A stretch of 64,000 bases of DNA from Maricaulis sp. (GCF_030149235.1 NZ_JASBRW010000076.1:62001-126000), one strand, 5' to 3'; positions 44,701-54,649 are shown, counted from the first letter of the stretch. Notes: generated by a model from the letters alone, not told the origin. Numbers and translations are program-made.

Positions 44701-47700
44701 CACCGCCATCACCGGCCGAACCGCCGATACCGGAAATCGTCACATCGCCCCAGGCACCGACCGAGCCGGCACCGCCGACACCGCCGCCGCCACCGATCGA
44801 CTGGGCCATGATGCCGTGGGCACCATCACCATACGTGAAGATCGATCCGAAATTGGTGATGTTGATATCGCCACCGTCACCGGCCGCTCCGCCCTTACCG
44901 CCGATATTCAGCGTCAGGGACGGATTCTCGAAACTGTCGAGCAGCTGGTAGAACTCGGTCAGGTCGGCCGCGGTCTGGATGGCTGCGCCGAGAGCCGTGC
45001 GGCTGTCATTGCTGTCATCATAGTCCGTAGCGCCGCCGACACCGCCACCGCCACCAACCGACTGGGCGAAGATGCCGTGCGCGTTGGAGCCGCTCGTGGA
45101 GACCGAGCCGCTGTTGTCGACCGTGACATTGCCGCCATCACCAGCTGCACCGCCTGCACCGCCGACCGCGACATTGCCGGCCAGGCCGGAGCCGCCGACA
45201 CCGCCGCCGCCGCCGATGGATTGGGCGAAGATGCCGTAACCGCTGCGGGCATTATCCGCGACGATGACACCGCTATTGGTGACGACAACACTGCCGCCAT
45301 CACCCGCTGCGCCACCGGAACCACCGATATTGATAGAGGCTGCGCGGTTTTCATCGTTGGAGATGAAGCCGAGCCAGGTTTTCACCAGCTCGCCGGACTG
45401 GGAAACCAGACCGCCTTCACCACCGCCGCCACCGACGGACTGGGCGAAAATACCGTTGGATTGTTCGCCGCTGACGCCGATCGCGCCCTGGTTATCGACG
45501 CTGACCGCGCCGCCATCACCGCCGGTGCCACCGGAACCACCCATCGAGACAGACACCTGGGTGTCACGCGTCCCGGCCTGGTCCGTGGAGTTATAGGAGG
45601 TGACGAAACCGCCGGCATCACCGCCGCGGCCACCGCCGCCGCCAACCGACTGGGCGAAAACGCCATGCGCCGCGCCGCCGAGCGTGAGAATGGCGCCGGT
45701 ATTGGTCACGTCGACCGAACCGCCAACGCTGCCCGTACCGCCGGAACCACCAATGCCGATGGCGTAATTGCCGTTATTGCCCTTGCCGAAGGAACCCGAC
45801 GTGGCGAAGCCAACGCCGCCGTCACCGCCGCCGCCGCCGATGGACTGGGCGTAGACGCCGACGGCCTGGTTACCGAGGGTCAGGATCGCCGCATTGGTAT
45901 CGACCGTCACCGAACCACCGGAGTTACCGGCACCGCCGGAGCCACCGATGGAGACATTGAGGCTGTTGGAATTGGTGCCCGTGCTGCCCGAGGTCGAGCC
46001 CGTCAGGAAGGCGCCGAACGTGTCTTCATCAACACCGACCATGCCGCCCTGGCCGCCGCCGCCGCCAATCGACTGAGCGAAAATCGCGTGCGAGGCCTCG
46101 CCCGTCGTCTGGACAATACCGTCGGCCGTCACCGAGACCGCACCACCGGTGCTGCCATCGCCGGCAGCGCCGCCAATCGACAGGTCGATCGTGTTGGAGT
46201 TGGAGCCGGTCAGCGACAGATTGCCAGCATAACCGCCCTGGCCGCCGCCGCCGCCCACGGATTCTGCGAAGATACCGTAGGAGGACGCACCGGAGGTCGT
46301 AATCGTACCGGTCTGGTTGACCGAGACCGATCCACCCGTACCACCAATACCGCCGCTACCCCCGATGGAGACGTTGAGCGAATTGGAATTGGACAGCGAG
46401 AAGGAACCCGAGAAGGTCGAGCCGCCATTACCGCCGCCGCCGCCGATCGACTGGGCGAAAATACCGTGAGAGGCATCGCCAAGGGTTCCAATATCCGTCG
46501 TCGAGGTGATGGAAACCGTGTTGCCGTCACCGCCACCCGCGCCGCTGCCGCCAATGGCGACACCCAGCGAGGTCGTGTTGGAAGAGGTCAGCGCACCGGA
46601 GAAGGTTCCGGAGAAGCCGCCATTACCGCCGCCGCCGCCGATCGACTGGGCAAACAAGCCATGCGAACCGGAACCTGCCGTGGTCACAACGCCATCAGAC
46701 GCAATGCTCGCTGCACCCGCCTGACCAGCGGTCCCGCCGGAGCCGCCAAGCGAGACGTTGAGCGAAGTGCCCGCCGAACCGCCGGTGAGCGAACCGGCGA
46801 CCGAGAAGCCGCCATTACCGCCGCCGCCGCCAAGCGACTGGGCGAAGATACCATGTGCCGCATCGCCGAGCGTAGAGACGCCAACCTGCTGCGAAATCGA
46901 GACGTCGCCGGCATCGCCGCCGCCGCCACCGGATCCGCCGAGCGAAACGCCAATCGAGCGATTGGTCGAGCCGGAATAAGCCGCTGCCAGATTTCCGGAC
47001 CAGCCGCCATTACCGCCGCCGCCGCCGACAGACTGGCCGAACAGGCCGTGCGAGCGATCCCCTTCGGTCAGAACGCCTTCGGTAGAGGCGATGGTCACGG
47101 CATCGGCATTGCCGGCGCCACCACCGGTGCCACCGATGGAGACACTGGCCGTATTGGCCGACTGGCTGGCACCGCCGCCGGAACCGGAAAGCGAGAAGCC
47201 GCCGGTACCGCCACCGCCGCCGACCGATTGCGCCTGCACGCCGGAGGAGTCGTTTCCGAGCGTCGAGATCAGAGCCGAATTGGTAACCGAGACGGAGCTG
47301 GCATCATTGCCGGTACCGCCGTCACCGCCGAGGCTGACCGAAGCCGTCGTCGTTGAATTGCCGATTGCAAAGGCCAGGGAGCCAGACCAGCCGCCGCGGC
47401 CACCGCCGCCAGCGATGGACTGCGCCAGGATGCCCTGAGCCTGGTCGCCTTCGGTCACAATGATGTTGGAGTTGTCGACCGTGACAGTCCCGCTGGTGGC
47501 GCCATCGCCCCCATCGCCGCCAAGGCTCACAGAAGCTGAGAGCGGGCTGCCCGATCCGGCCACTGCCGCGGAACCGGAAAGCGAGAAGCCACCGGCACCG
47601 CCGCCACCGCCAACCGACTGGGCCAGAATACCGACACCGCCATTTGCCGAAGTGCCGATGGCGCCGGAATTGGTCACGGAGACGTTGTTACCGAGACCGC

Positions 47701-50700
47701 CCGTGCCGCCGTCACCGCCAAGCGAGACCGAGGCCGCATTCGCGGTCGAGCCGACAGCGATTGCACCGGAGACGGAGAAGCCGCCATTACCGCCGCCGCC
47801 ACCAACAGACTGGGCCACGATACCCGACGCATTGACGCCCGTCGTGGTGATGGTCGCGGTGTTGGTCACATCAACTGTACCGGCATTGTTACCGCTGCCC
47901 GCATCGCCACCCATGCTGAGCGCGAGAGAGCCGGAGGACGAACCGGCAGAACCGGATGCGGCAAAGGAGAAGCCGCCATTGCCGCCACCGCCACCGACCG
48001 ACTGGGCCAGGATGCCGTGCGCATTGTCGCCAAGCGTGGCAACGCCCGCGGTATTGCCGACCGTCACAGCTGCAGACGTGCCGCCGCTGCCCCCATCGCC
48101 GCCCATGGCAACCGATGCGGCATAGGAATTGGAGCCACCGGACAGCGCCACCGCGCCAGCCCAGCCGCCATTACCGCCGCCACCGCCGACCGACTGGGCG
48201 AAGATACCGTGAGCGCTATTGCCGCCGGTATTGATGATCGCAGAGTTGGTGACATTTACCGTCGAGGCCGCACCACCCGTGCCACCATCGCCGCCCATCG
48301 CAAAGCCGATGGTCGGGAAAGACGAGCTGCCAGCTCCCACGCCAACTTTGAGACCAAAGTGGCCATTACCACCACCGCCGCCAATGGACTGGGCCGCGAG
48401 CGCGATCGCAGAATCACCCGCGGTCAGGATTTCACCCGAGTTATCTACGGTTACTGCGCCAGCAACGCCGCCGGAGCCGCCGTCCAGGCCACCGATCCCG
48501 AAGGAACCGGCAACGCCTTTTGAACCCACACCAACAGAACCGGTCGCCGAGAAGGCGCCGTTACCGCCACCGCCGCCGATGGACTGGGCGAGAATACCCA
48601 TGGCCGCGTCGCCATACGTCTCCAGGTAGGAGCTGTTGGTGACGCCGACGGTCGAGCCGTCGCCGCCGTCGGAGCTGGTACCACCAATAGAATAGGGCAC
48701 TGCGAAGGAGGTCGAGGACCCTGCGAAGGTTGCCGAGCCGGAGACAGCAAAGCCGGCATCACCGCCACCGCCACCGAGAGACTGGGCGAAGATCGCGTGG
48801 GCTGCGTCGCCTGCCGTGGTAACGAAATCACCAGAATTGTTGAGCGTTACGGCCCCGGCATTGCCGCCATTGCCGCCGTCACCACCGAGCGCCAGGGCAC
48901 CGCCAAGGGCTTTGGAACCGGCCGCATTCACGTTGCCGGAGATAGCAAAGCCACCGGCGCCGCCACCGCCGCCGACAGACTGCGCGAACATGCCGTGGGA
49001 GCGGTCGCCGCTGGTCGCGACCCAATCCGTCGAGGTCAGCGAAACCGTGCCGGCATTGCCGCCAATCGCGCCGCTTGCACCAAAGGCGAGGTCAAGACCA
49101 ATAGAGTTCGATCCTGTGCCGTTGATGGAGCCAGAGATCGAGGAGCCGCCATTACCGCCGCCGCCGCCAATTGACTGCGCGAAGATACCGGTCGACTCAT
49201 CGCCAAGGGTCACAACAGCGCCATTGGAGACCGTGGTCACATTGCCGGCATCGCTGGCTGCGCCTGCACCGCCACCGATCGACACGCCAATCGAGCCGCC
49301 ATTGGAGCCGGCCAGGGTGATGGAACCGGTGATGGACATGCCGCCATTACCGCCACCGCCACCGATGGACTGGGCGAGGATACCGTGAGACCGATCGCCC
49401 TGGGTATAAACCAGGTCCTCGGTCGTAACATTGACGTCATTGCCATTGGCACCGGCACCGCCAGCACCGCCCAGGGCGAAATTAATGCCCATAGCGTTGG
49501 AGCTGCCTGCGGTGATCGAGCCGGAAACGGCAAGACCGCCATCACCGCCGCCGCCACCGATGGACTGGGCCAGAATGCCGTGCGCATCGTCGCCGACCGT
49601 GCTGACGGTTTCGTTCGTCGTGACCGAGACGACACCCGGCGTATCGCCGGTTCCGCCAGCGCCGCCGATGGAAACGCCGAGCGTAACTGCCTGTTGGCCG
49701 AAGCTGAGGCCACCGGCAATGGACATGCCGCCATTACCGCCACCGCCGCCGAGCGACTGGGCCGAGATACCGTGGGCGCCATCGCCCTGCGTGCTGACGA
49801 TGTCGGCAATGACCGTGACATTATCCGCCTGGCCGCCTGAGCCGGCGCCACCGCCAATCGCGACGTTCAGCGCGCCGCCGACCGTACCGCCCAGGCCTGC
49901 GCCGGCAGAGATGGCGAAGCCGCCATTACCACCACCGCCACCGATGGACTGGGCCAGGATGCCGATTGCATCATCGCTGACCGTGTAGACTTCGTCGGCT
50001 GTTACGGAGACCGCACCGGCCACGCCGCCATCACCGGCACCGCCGCCGATCGAGACGCCGACAGATCCGCCAACCGTGCCGCCGCCGCCGACACCGGCTG
50101 ACAACGAGAAGCCGCCATTACCGCCACCGCCGCCGATGGACTGGGCCATGACGCCGATCGCGCCTTCGCCCATGGTCTGGACGTCATCAACCGTAACCGT
50201 GACATTGCTGGCATTGCCGCCAACAGCACCCGTGCCGCCAAGCGCGACATTGACCGAGCCGCCAACCGTTCCACCGAAGCCGGCCCCAGCGGAGATAGCA
50301 AAGCCACCATTACCGCCACCGCCACCAATGGACTGGGCCAGGACACCGTGGGCGTCATCGCCCTGGGTGATGATGTGCTCGGTCTGCGAAACCGTAACCG
50401 TGCGTGCGAACGAGCCGGCGCCGCCGCCGCCACCAATGGAAACGCCGACACCGACACCGCCGGTACCGCCTGCGGTGATGTTGCCGGTCGCAGACCAGCC
50501 GCCATTACCACCACCGCCACCGATGGACTGAGCCGCGATACCGTGAGACCCGTCGCCGGAGGTTTCGACCACAGCCGTGGACAGTACCGTCACATCGTCG
50601 GCATTCGAGCCCGCGCCCGCAGCGCCGCCGAGAGCGACATTGACCGCACCCCCCGCCGTGCCACCGACACCGAGCGTACCGGAAACAGCGAAGCCTCCAT

Positions 50701-53700
50701 TACCGCCGCCGCCGCCGATGGATTGGGCGAGGATACCGTGGGAAATATCGCCGAAGGTGAAGATGCCATTGTCGGAGGTCACCAGGATATCGCCATTGAC
50801 GATACCGCCGCTGCCACCGTCACCGCCGAGCGATACGCCGACGCCAACCCCGGCCGTGCCACCGATGGAGATGGAACCGGTCGCGGACCAGCCGCCATTA
50901 CCGCCACCGCCGCCAACAGACTGGGCGAACAGACCATGCGAATTGCTGCCCGTGGTCGTGATCTGGCCATCGCTGTTGAGCGTGACCGCGCTGGAATAGG
51001 AACCTGCGCCGCCATCACCGCCGAGCGCGACATCAACACCGATACCGGCTGCACCGCCCGCCGTCAGCGAGCCAGAGAAGGAGAAGCCGCCATTACCACC
51101 GGCACCACCGATCGACTGAGCGACCAGACCGTGGGAATTGGAGCCGGTTGTCGAGACGTCACTCGTGGAGTTCAACGAAACCGTGCTGCCGAAGCCGCCG
51201 GTCGCGCCGTCACCGCCCAGCGAAACGCCCACACCGACCGCCGCACCATCGGAAATGGCCAGGGTTGCCGTACCGGACCAACCGCCATTACCGCCGCCGC
51301 CGCCGACAGATTGCGCCAGGACACCAAAGGAGTTGTCGCCCCGGGTCTGCAGCGCACCATCTGTCGTGACACTGACCACCCCGCCATCGCCGCCCGATCC
51401 GCCATCGCCACCAATGGCAACGGAGACAGACGCGGAGGCACCGAGACCAGCGCTGACCGCACCGGCAAAGCTCTGACCGCCATTACCGCCACCGCCACCA
51501 ACAGCCTGGGCGATAATACCGTGCGAGTTGGCACCAAACGTCGTGACCGAGCCGTCGGTAGTGATATTGACGATACCACCATTACCACCGGCACCGCCCT
51601 CACCGCCGACCGCGACGCTGACAGAGCCGAAGGCGCCAATGGAGCCGGCGACCGAATAGCCACCATTACCACCGCCGCCGCCAACGGACTGGGCCAGAAT
51701 ACCCGCCGAGTTGTCACCGCGGGTTTCGATGTCACCATCGGAACTGGAATTGACCGTGACCGTACCGCCCTGGCTGCCAGAGCCGGCGTCACCACCGATT
51801 GCCACTGAGGCAAACCGGCCATCGGACACGGCATTACCGCCATTACCGCCGCCGCCACCGATGGACTGAGCGATCAAACCGCCGGAGTTTGCATTCGTGG
51901 TCAGGACATTCCCGTTCACATTGACGGTAACATTGTCGGCGTTCTGGCCATTACCGCCGGAACCACCAACGGTGATCATGCCGCCGGCGCCGCCGCCATT
52001 ACCACCACCGCCACCGATGGACTGAGCCACGATACCGGTTGAATTGACGCCCTGGGTCTGGATCAGGCCGGAGGTCGTGACATTGACCGTACCGCCCAGA
52101 CCGCCAGCACCACCCGTGCCGCCGATCGCGCCGATGTCACCACCGGCACCGCCATTACCGCCACCGCCGCCGATGGATTGCGCCAGCACACCAAATGCGC
52201 GCACACCCTCGGTCAGAACGCTGCCCGTCGTCACACTGACGGCTGCGCCATTGCCGCCGCTGTCGGCAGAACCGCCAATACCGACAATGCCGGCACCCGT
52301 GCCGCCATTACCACCGCCGCCGCCGATCGCTTGGGCCAGGATGCCGTGCGCATCATCGCCAAAGGTCGCAATGGTGCCGTTGCCGCTCACGGTGACCGTA
52401 TTGGCGCTGCCACCAGTCGAACCCGAGCCGCCAATGGCTGCAAGGCCGCCGGAAGACGACCCGTTACCGCCGCCGCCACCAATGGACTGGACGATGATAC
52501 CAATAGCACCCTCACCACGCGTGGTGATCAGGCCATCATGATGGGCCAGAACGGCGCTGGAGACACCGCCATTACCGCCGGAGCCACCCACAGCAACAAG
52601 ACCGCCCGTGCCGCGGCCGGAACCGCCGCCGCCACCGATGGACTGGGCGATGATGCCGTAGGACCGTGCACCCGTTCCGCCGGTGATACCGGTGTCGATG
52701 GAGCCATAGTTATAGACAGAGACCGTGCCGGCATTGCCGCCACTGCCCGAACCGCCGCCAATCGCGGCGATACCGCCTGCAGCACCGGAGCGACCGCCGC
52801 CACCACCGATAGACTGGGCAAAAATTCCCGGGGCATCGTCATTGCGAGTGGCAATATTGCCGCTCGCGCGGTTGTAAACAAAGACATTGCCGCCATTACC
52901 GGCGCCGCCACCGCCACCACCAGAGGCAAACAGACCACCGGACGCACCCGCATCGCCGCCGGAACCGCCGACAGACTGAGCAAAGATCCCGGCCGCGTTC
53001 AGACCGGTCGTGATGATCGAGCCATAGTTGTCGACGGTGACCGTCGAACCATTACCACCGGTCGAGCCGCTATCGGCATCGCCGACGATGCCAATGCTCG
53101 AGCCACCGGTACCGGAGTTGCCGCCCATGGACTGGGCCAGAATACCGTTTGAATCCGTGCCTGTGGTCGAAATCGCACCATGGTTGACGACGCGGACCGT
53201 TCCGCCCTCAGCCGCCGGCCCCGAAGACCCCCCATCGGACCAGATAAAGCCGGATCCGCCATTGCCACCGCGGCCTGCGCGGGACTGGGCAAAGATACCG
53301 TGGGCACCCGTACCGGATGTCGACACATCGACATAGCTGGTAAGATCGACATCACCACCGGCGCCAGACGCGCCACCTTCATAGCCCTGGAAACCAAAGC
53401 CGGCCGCGTTACCACCCTTGCCGCCATTACCGCCGATGGAAATCGCGGAAATGCCGGACAGACCGTCCGTTACGGATTGCACATTGCCATTATTGACGAC
53501 CGTAATGGTCCGAGTGATGTCCGGCCCGTCGCCGCCATCTTCACCGGCCGAACCATTCGCGCCGATAGTGAAACACTTGATGATACAGATCCGGGCACCC
53601 CAGGCATTGCTGCCGCCGGAGCCATTGGTGCCGGTGAGCCACTCGGAATAGACGTTGACATTGCCCGCGGGGATGGTCGGGCTGATATTGGCGCCGGGGG

Positions 53701-54172
53701 AGCCGGGCGCACCGGTGATGCCGGAGGACGCACCATTGATCTGGCTTGCACGCGAGGTCACGGAGGCGAAGGTGACCTTGGTGCCGCCACTGTCTTCACC
53801 TTCGATCGAAATGATACGGCCATTCGTATCCTTGTTGATCTTGGTGACCGTGTAGATCGTGCCTGTCCCGGGGTTCTCGGTCGTCGCAGTCGGGTCGATA
53901 AAGGTCTCGCCCACCGCGTCGGCCAGAACAATAATGTTCAGGGCGCTGGTGAAGACCACATTCGTTCCGAGAACCGCCTCAACGGTTTCCGACGCCCCGG
54001 TTACCGGGTTGGTGACCGTAGACCCGACAGTCTGCGCGTACGCACTCGGCGCGACGATCGAAGCCACCGCCATGGTTGCAAGCGCAGCCCCCATGGCATG
54101 CATGGACGATCCACCCAACAGACGAGCTGCACGGCGCGCACGAGTCGCGGACACTTTTACTTTGCTGGACAC
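41780..54172 (-). CDS. Giant glycine-rich autotransporter (type V secretion) adhesin-like protein
   Basis: A single frame of 4,130 residues. I chose GTG 54172, preceded by GGGGGAGG at good distance; the ORF-track start is 34 codons earlier without a comparable site. An extended signal peptide ends at about residue 46 (PSAYAQ). A unique region (to about 290) includes the pair RICIIKC. About 48 repeats of 45-70 residues follow, each with a core such as HGIFAQSIGGGGGNGG. A Pro/Ala/Ser/Thr-rich linker lies at roughly 3,420-3,620, and a beta-barrel of about 300 residues ends in EIGFKF. The passenger would be exposed on the surface as a beta-helix; adhesion or biofilm function is inferred. Confidence 0.92.
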   Translation of the reverse strand: MSSKVKVSATRARRAARLLGGSSMHAMGAALATMAVASIVAPSAYAQTVGSTVTNPVTGASETVEAVLGTNVVFTSALNIIVLADAVGETFIDPTATTENPGTGTIYTVTKINKDTNGRIISIEGEDSGGTKVTFASVTSRASQINGASSGITGAPGSPGANISPTIPAGNVNVYSEWLTGTNGSGGSNAWGARICIIKCFTIGANGSAGEDGGDGPDITRTITVVNNGNVQSVTDGLSGISAISIGGNGGKGGNAAGFGFQGYEGGASGAGGDVDLTSYVDVSTSGTGAHGIFAQSRAGRGGNGGSGFIWSDGGSSGPAAEGGTVRVVNHGAISTTGTDSNGILAQSMGGNSGTGGSSIGIVGDADSGSTGGNGSTVTVDNYGSIITTGLNAAGIFAQSVGGSGGDAGASGGLFASGGGGGGAGNGGNVFVYNRASGNIATRNDDAPGIFAQSIGGGGGRSGAAGGIAAIGGGSGSGGNAGTVSVYNYGSIDTGITGGTGARSYGIIAQSIGGGGGSGRGTGGLVAVGGSGGNGGVSSAVLAHHDGLITTRGEGAIGIIVQSIGGGGGNGSSSGGLAAIGGSGSTGGSANTVTVSGNGTIATFGDDAHGILAQAIGGGGGNGGTGAGIVGIGGSADSGGNGAAVSVTTGSVLTEGVRAFGVLAQSIGGGGGNGGAGGDIGAIGGTGGAGGLGGTVNVTTSGLIQTQGVNSTGIVAQSIGGGGGNGGGAGGMITVGGSGGNGQNADNVTVNVNGNVLTTNANSGGLIAQSIGGGGGNGGNAVSDGRFASVAIGGDAGSGSQGGTVTVNSSSDGDIETRGDNSAGILAQSVGGGGGNGGYSVAGSIGAFGSVSVAVGGEGGAGGNGGIVNITTDGSVTTFGANSHGIIAQAVGGGGGNGGQSFAGAVSAGLGASASVSVAIGGDGGSGGDGGVVSVTTDGALQTRGDNSFGVLAQSVGGGGGNGGWSGTATLAISDGAAVGVGVSLGGDGATGGFGSTVSLNSTSDVSTTGSNSHGLVAQSIGGAGGNGGFSFSGSLTAGGAAGIGVDVALGGDGGAGSYSSAVTLNSDGQITTTGSNSHGLFAQSVGGGGGNGGWSATGSISIGGTAGVGVGVSLGGDGGSGGIVNGDILVTSDNGIFTFGDISHGILAQSIGGGGGNGGFAVSGTLGVGGTAGGAVNVALGGAAGAGSNADDVTVLSTAVVETSGDGSHGIAAQSIGGGGGNGGWSATGNITAGGTGGVGVGVSIGGGGGAGSFARTVTVSQTEHIITQGDDAHGVLAQSIGGGGGNGGFAISAGAGFGGTVGGSVNVALGGTGAVGGNASNVTVTVDDVQTMGEGAIGVMAQSIGGGGGNGGFSLSAGVGGGGTVGGSVGVSIGGGAGDGGVAGAVSVTADEVYTVSDDAIGILAQSIGGGGGNGGFAISAGAGLGGTVGGALNVAIGGGAGSGGQADNVTVIADIVSTQGDGAHGISAQSLGGGGGNGGMSIAGGLSFGQQAVTLGVSIGGAGGTGDTPGVVSVTTNETVSTVGDDAHGILAQSIGGGGGDGGLAVSGSITAGSSNAMGINFALGGAGGAGANGNDVNVTTEDLVYTQGDRSHGILAQSIGGGGGNGGMSITGSITLAGSNGGSIGVSIGGGAGAASDAGNVTTVSNGAVVTLGDESTGIFAQSIGGGGGNGGSSISGSINGTGSNSIGLDLAFGASGAIGGNAGTVSLTSTDWVATSGDRSHGMFAQSVGGGGGAGGFAISGNVNAAGSKALGGALALGGDGGNGGNAGAVTLNNSGDFVTTAGDAAHAIFAQSLGGGGGDAGFAVSGSATFAGSSTSFAVPYSIGGTSSDGGDGSTVGVTNSSYLETYGDAAMGILAQSIGGGGGNGAFSATGSVGVGSKGVAGSFGIGGLDGGSGGVAGAVTVDNSGEILTAGDSAIALAAQSIGGGGGNGHFGLKVGVGAGSSSFPTIGFAMGGDGGTGGAASTVNVTNSAIINTGGNSAHGIFAQSVGGGGGNGGWAGAVALSGGSNSYAASVAMGGDGGSGGTSAAVTVGNTAGVATLGDNAHGILAQSVGGGGGNGGFSFAASGSAGSSSGSLALSMGGDAGSGNNAGTVDVTNTATITTTGVNASGIVAQSVGGGGGNGGFSVSGAIAVGSTANAASVSLGGDGGTGGLGNNVSVTNSGAIGTSANGGVGILAQSVGGGGGAGGFSLSGSAAVAGSGSPLSASVSLGGDGGDGATSGTVTVDNSNIIVTEGDQAQGILAQSIAGGGGRGGWSGSLAFAIGNSTTTASVSLGGDGGTGNDASSVSVTNSALISTLGNDSSGVQAQSVGGGGGTGGFSLSGSGGGASQSANTASVSIGGTGGGAGNADAVTIASTEGVLTEGDRSHGLFGQSVGGGGGNGGWSGNLAAAYSGSTNRSIGVSLGGSGGGGGDAGDVSISQQVGVSTLGDAAHGIFAQSLGGGGGNGGFSVAGSLTGGSAGTSLNVSLGGSGGTAGQAGAASIASDGVVTTAGSGSHGLFAQSIGGGGGNGGFSGTFSGALTSSNTTSLGVAIGGSGAGGGDGNTVSITSTTDIGTLGDASHGIFAQSIGGGGGNGGSTFSGSFSLSNSNSLNVSIGGSGGIGGTGGSVSVNQTGTITTSGASSYGIFAESVGGGGGQGGYAGNLSLTGSNSNTIDLSIGGAAGDGSTGGAVSVTADGIVQTTGEASHAIFAQSIGGGGGQGGMVGVDEDTFGAFLTGSTSGSTGTNSNSLNVSIGGSGGAGNSGGSVTVDTNAAILTLGNQAVGVYAQSIGGGGGDGGVGFATSGSFGKGNNGNYAIGIGGSGGTGSVGGSVDVTNTGAILTLGGAAHGVFAQSVGGGGGRGGDAGGFVTSYNSTDQAGTRDTQVSVSMGGSGGTGGDGGAVSVDNQGAIGVSGEQSNGIFAQSVGGGGGEGGLVSQSGELVKTWLGFISNDENRAASINIGGSGGAAGDGGSVVVTNSGVIVADNARSGYGIFAQSIGGGGGVGGSGLAGNVAVGGAGGAAGDGGNVTVDNSGSVSTSGSNAHGIFAQSVGGGGGVGGATDYDDSNDSRTALGAAIQTAADLTEFYQLLDSFENPSLTLNIGGKGGAAGDGGDINITNFGSIFTYGDGAHGIMAQSIGGGGGVGGAGSVGAWGDVTISGIGGSAGDGGDINITHTGDITTEGFGAYGIFAQSIGGGGGAAGDYSFGFGTYTTNVGLNPFSGGDGDGGDITIRTNGNINIRGFGATGIFAQSVGGGGGLLGNFGSSLGSLGSFLGAGVAGEVNIIHSGDVIAPDVNAVAVLSQSDARDGTDDMIITLDSDIRGGSLFGMGVFYDGGSNNILNTSGTVSAVSGWAMNMTTGNDTVNNTGLVVGNIDLGSGINRFNNQIGSTFMAFNTIDLRDPSGAPQTPLVAGNRAGSRSLAQRMVIAPTASQGALGLVTTVSTDLKAPVSDTAPGSEVTVSSEPSTPIKLATSDTALNAPAPASTPVTLDTSASGPVETDNSASGQFAFFQPGSGQGEAFGPMSGGTATNATANGLVGVATPAASAPVRGQSGLMGPVEATSDETAISSDDAASEIVLASADPVAAPAPKLAVQNDLAPQVQTSIAPVISVMDAAPVTPLDAAPGDPATFTNEGNFLMGLAATTLPIDLQDPSAEFYNLDGEGDPLFNIYYGARVINDVQLDGNYVQTDTGYLNFDVAFGPYEYDLVTLTGDTDVDGTGDVTFIWLSDAEATPLFTSATGTATDNGLEITDTLAVDFSITTQAGDVLLNIDTDFGGVNGLNRNEREMGYHMDSNLLVGGAEGTGRLLAWLGNLQDEALYNVLMTELNPEPHIAPLQGLLNTASSFSDDLQGCGTDTMLSLDEECSFFRLDAGTADRDSSFERFGTQTHTTSLRAGYQRPINEEWRVGMAIGIESINIHSIDGVRANTNGDGVTVGATLQRHWADGGVISGSLTGGWMKYETVRLMQLWEQFTIESEPEAGYVDLRFEAGHRIESDDGNAYILPSIEFAATSLIHDGLFEMGADGNGVRSDGHTQYITSAAPNVEFGYIHDREENGYARLSFGIGARFTAQDHVGLPISFRDAPAGVVPADIITEIDQEMITFDAAVDLSNGDNLRVSLGYNGEYGETTENHSAGFEIGFKF
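44300..53290 (-). repeat. About 48 degenerate protein repeats (AQSIGGGGGNGG core) over 9 kb
   Basis: By reading the translation I count 49 occurrences of the AQS-type anchor, nearly all followed by a G5 run and a variable aromatic or serine-rich strand such as GGFSVSG or GGWSATG. Unit length rises from about 46-57 residues near the N-terminus to about 65 in the middle. Units differ in sequence and codons, so this is old, diversified repetition. Exact counts depend on how degenerate ends are treated. Confidence 0.85.
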
Positions 54173-54550
54173 GAATGCCTCCCCCTGAACACCGCCCATT
54201 CTCGGGCTGACGCTCATATAGATTTGCACCGCCCAGGCTGGGCGGCACTCCCCACAGTGGCAGAACATAACCACATGGACTGATGAGTTGAAAGCACTAG
54301 GAGCGAATTTTCATTAAATCTTCCGAATTGCCTCTGACTTGTAATATATATATTTCATTTTCGGATCAGATACTTATGGGTCCGCCGAAAGATTTAACAA
54401 ATACAGGGCGGCACTCGGAACCACAATCCAAGCGGGGCGGACACCACCTACCTGCATGCACGCTCAGCCGGAAGTTCATTGCTTCCAAATGCGCTATTAA
54501 TGCGGCTGGGACTCTCAATTATATCCCATGGGGCAATTGAGGAGAACGCC
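54173..54550. other. AT-rich intergenic region upstream of the autotransporter
   Basis: About 378 bp between the divergent autotransporter gene and the micro-ORF. The stretch 54301-54400 is very AT-rich (for example TGTAATATATATATTTC), much lower in GC than the rest of the window, and probably carries promoters in both directions. ORF 54328-54540 in the track has no ribosome binding site or recognisable sequence and is not called. Confidence 0.6.
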
Positions 54551-54649
54551 ATGCACTGGACCGGATTGATCGTCGCGACCGCCATTTTCGCCATTGTCGC
54601 CAGCTTTGCTGCAACCAGCACGGCGAGCCAGAGCCCACTGATTGGTTGA
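54551..54649 (+). CDS. 32-residue hydrophobic micro-protein
   Basis: Too short for the ORF track. ATG 54551 is preceded by TGAGGAGAACGCC, a good ribosome binding site. The product begins MHWTGLIVATAIFAIVASF, a single transmembrane-like stretch (residues 4-24), and ends with a short polar tail, QSPLIG. No homologue is recognised. The ribosome binding site and clean membrane segment support a real small membrane protein, but coding evidence is limited by length. Confidence 0.5.
   Translation: MHWTGLIVATAIFAIVASFAATSTASQSPLIG

Noticed and set aside
43988-47356. 1,122-codon plus-strand ORF opposite the autotransporter, and the other long antisense ORFs at 42713-54283
   Set aside because: They are antisense shadows of the GC-rich glycine repeats; the products are low-complexity with no ribosome binding sites or domains, while the minus strand is open for over 12 kb with signal peptide and barrel.
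44300-53290. CRISPR-like or minisatellite reading of the repeat DNA
   Set aside because: Units are in-frame, of variable length and diverged; no spacer-repeat pattern and no cas genes.
54328-54540. 70-codon ORF between the autotransporter and the micro-ORF
   Set aside because: Lies in AT-rich regulatory sequence, no ribosome binding site, low-complexity product.
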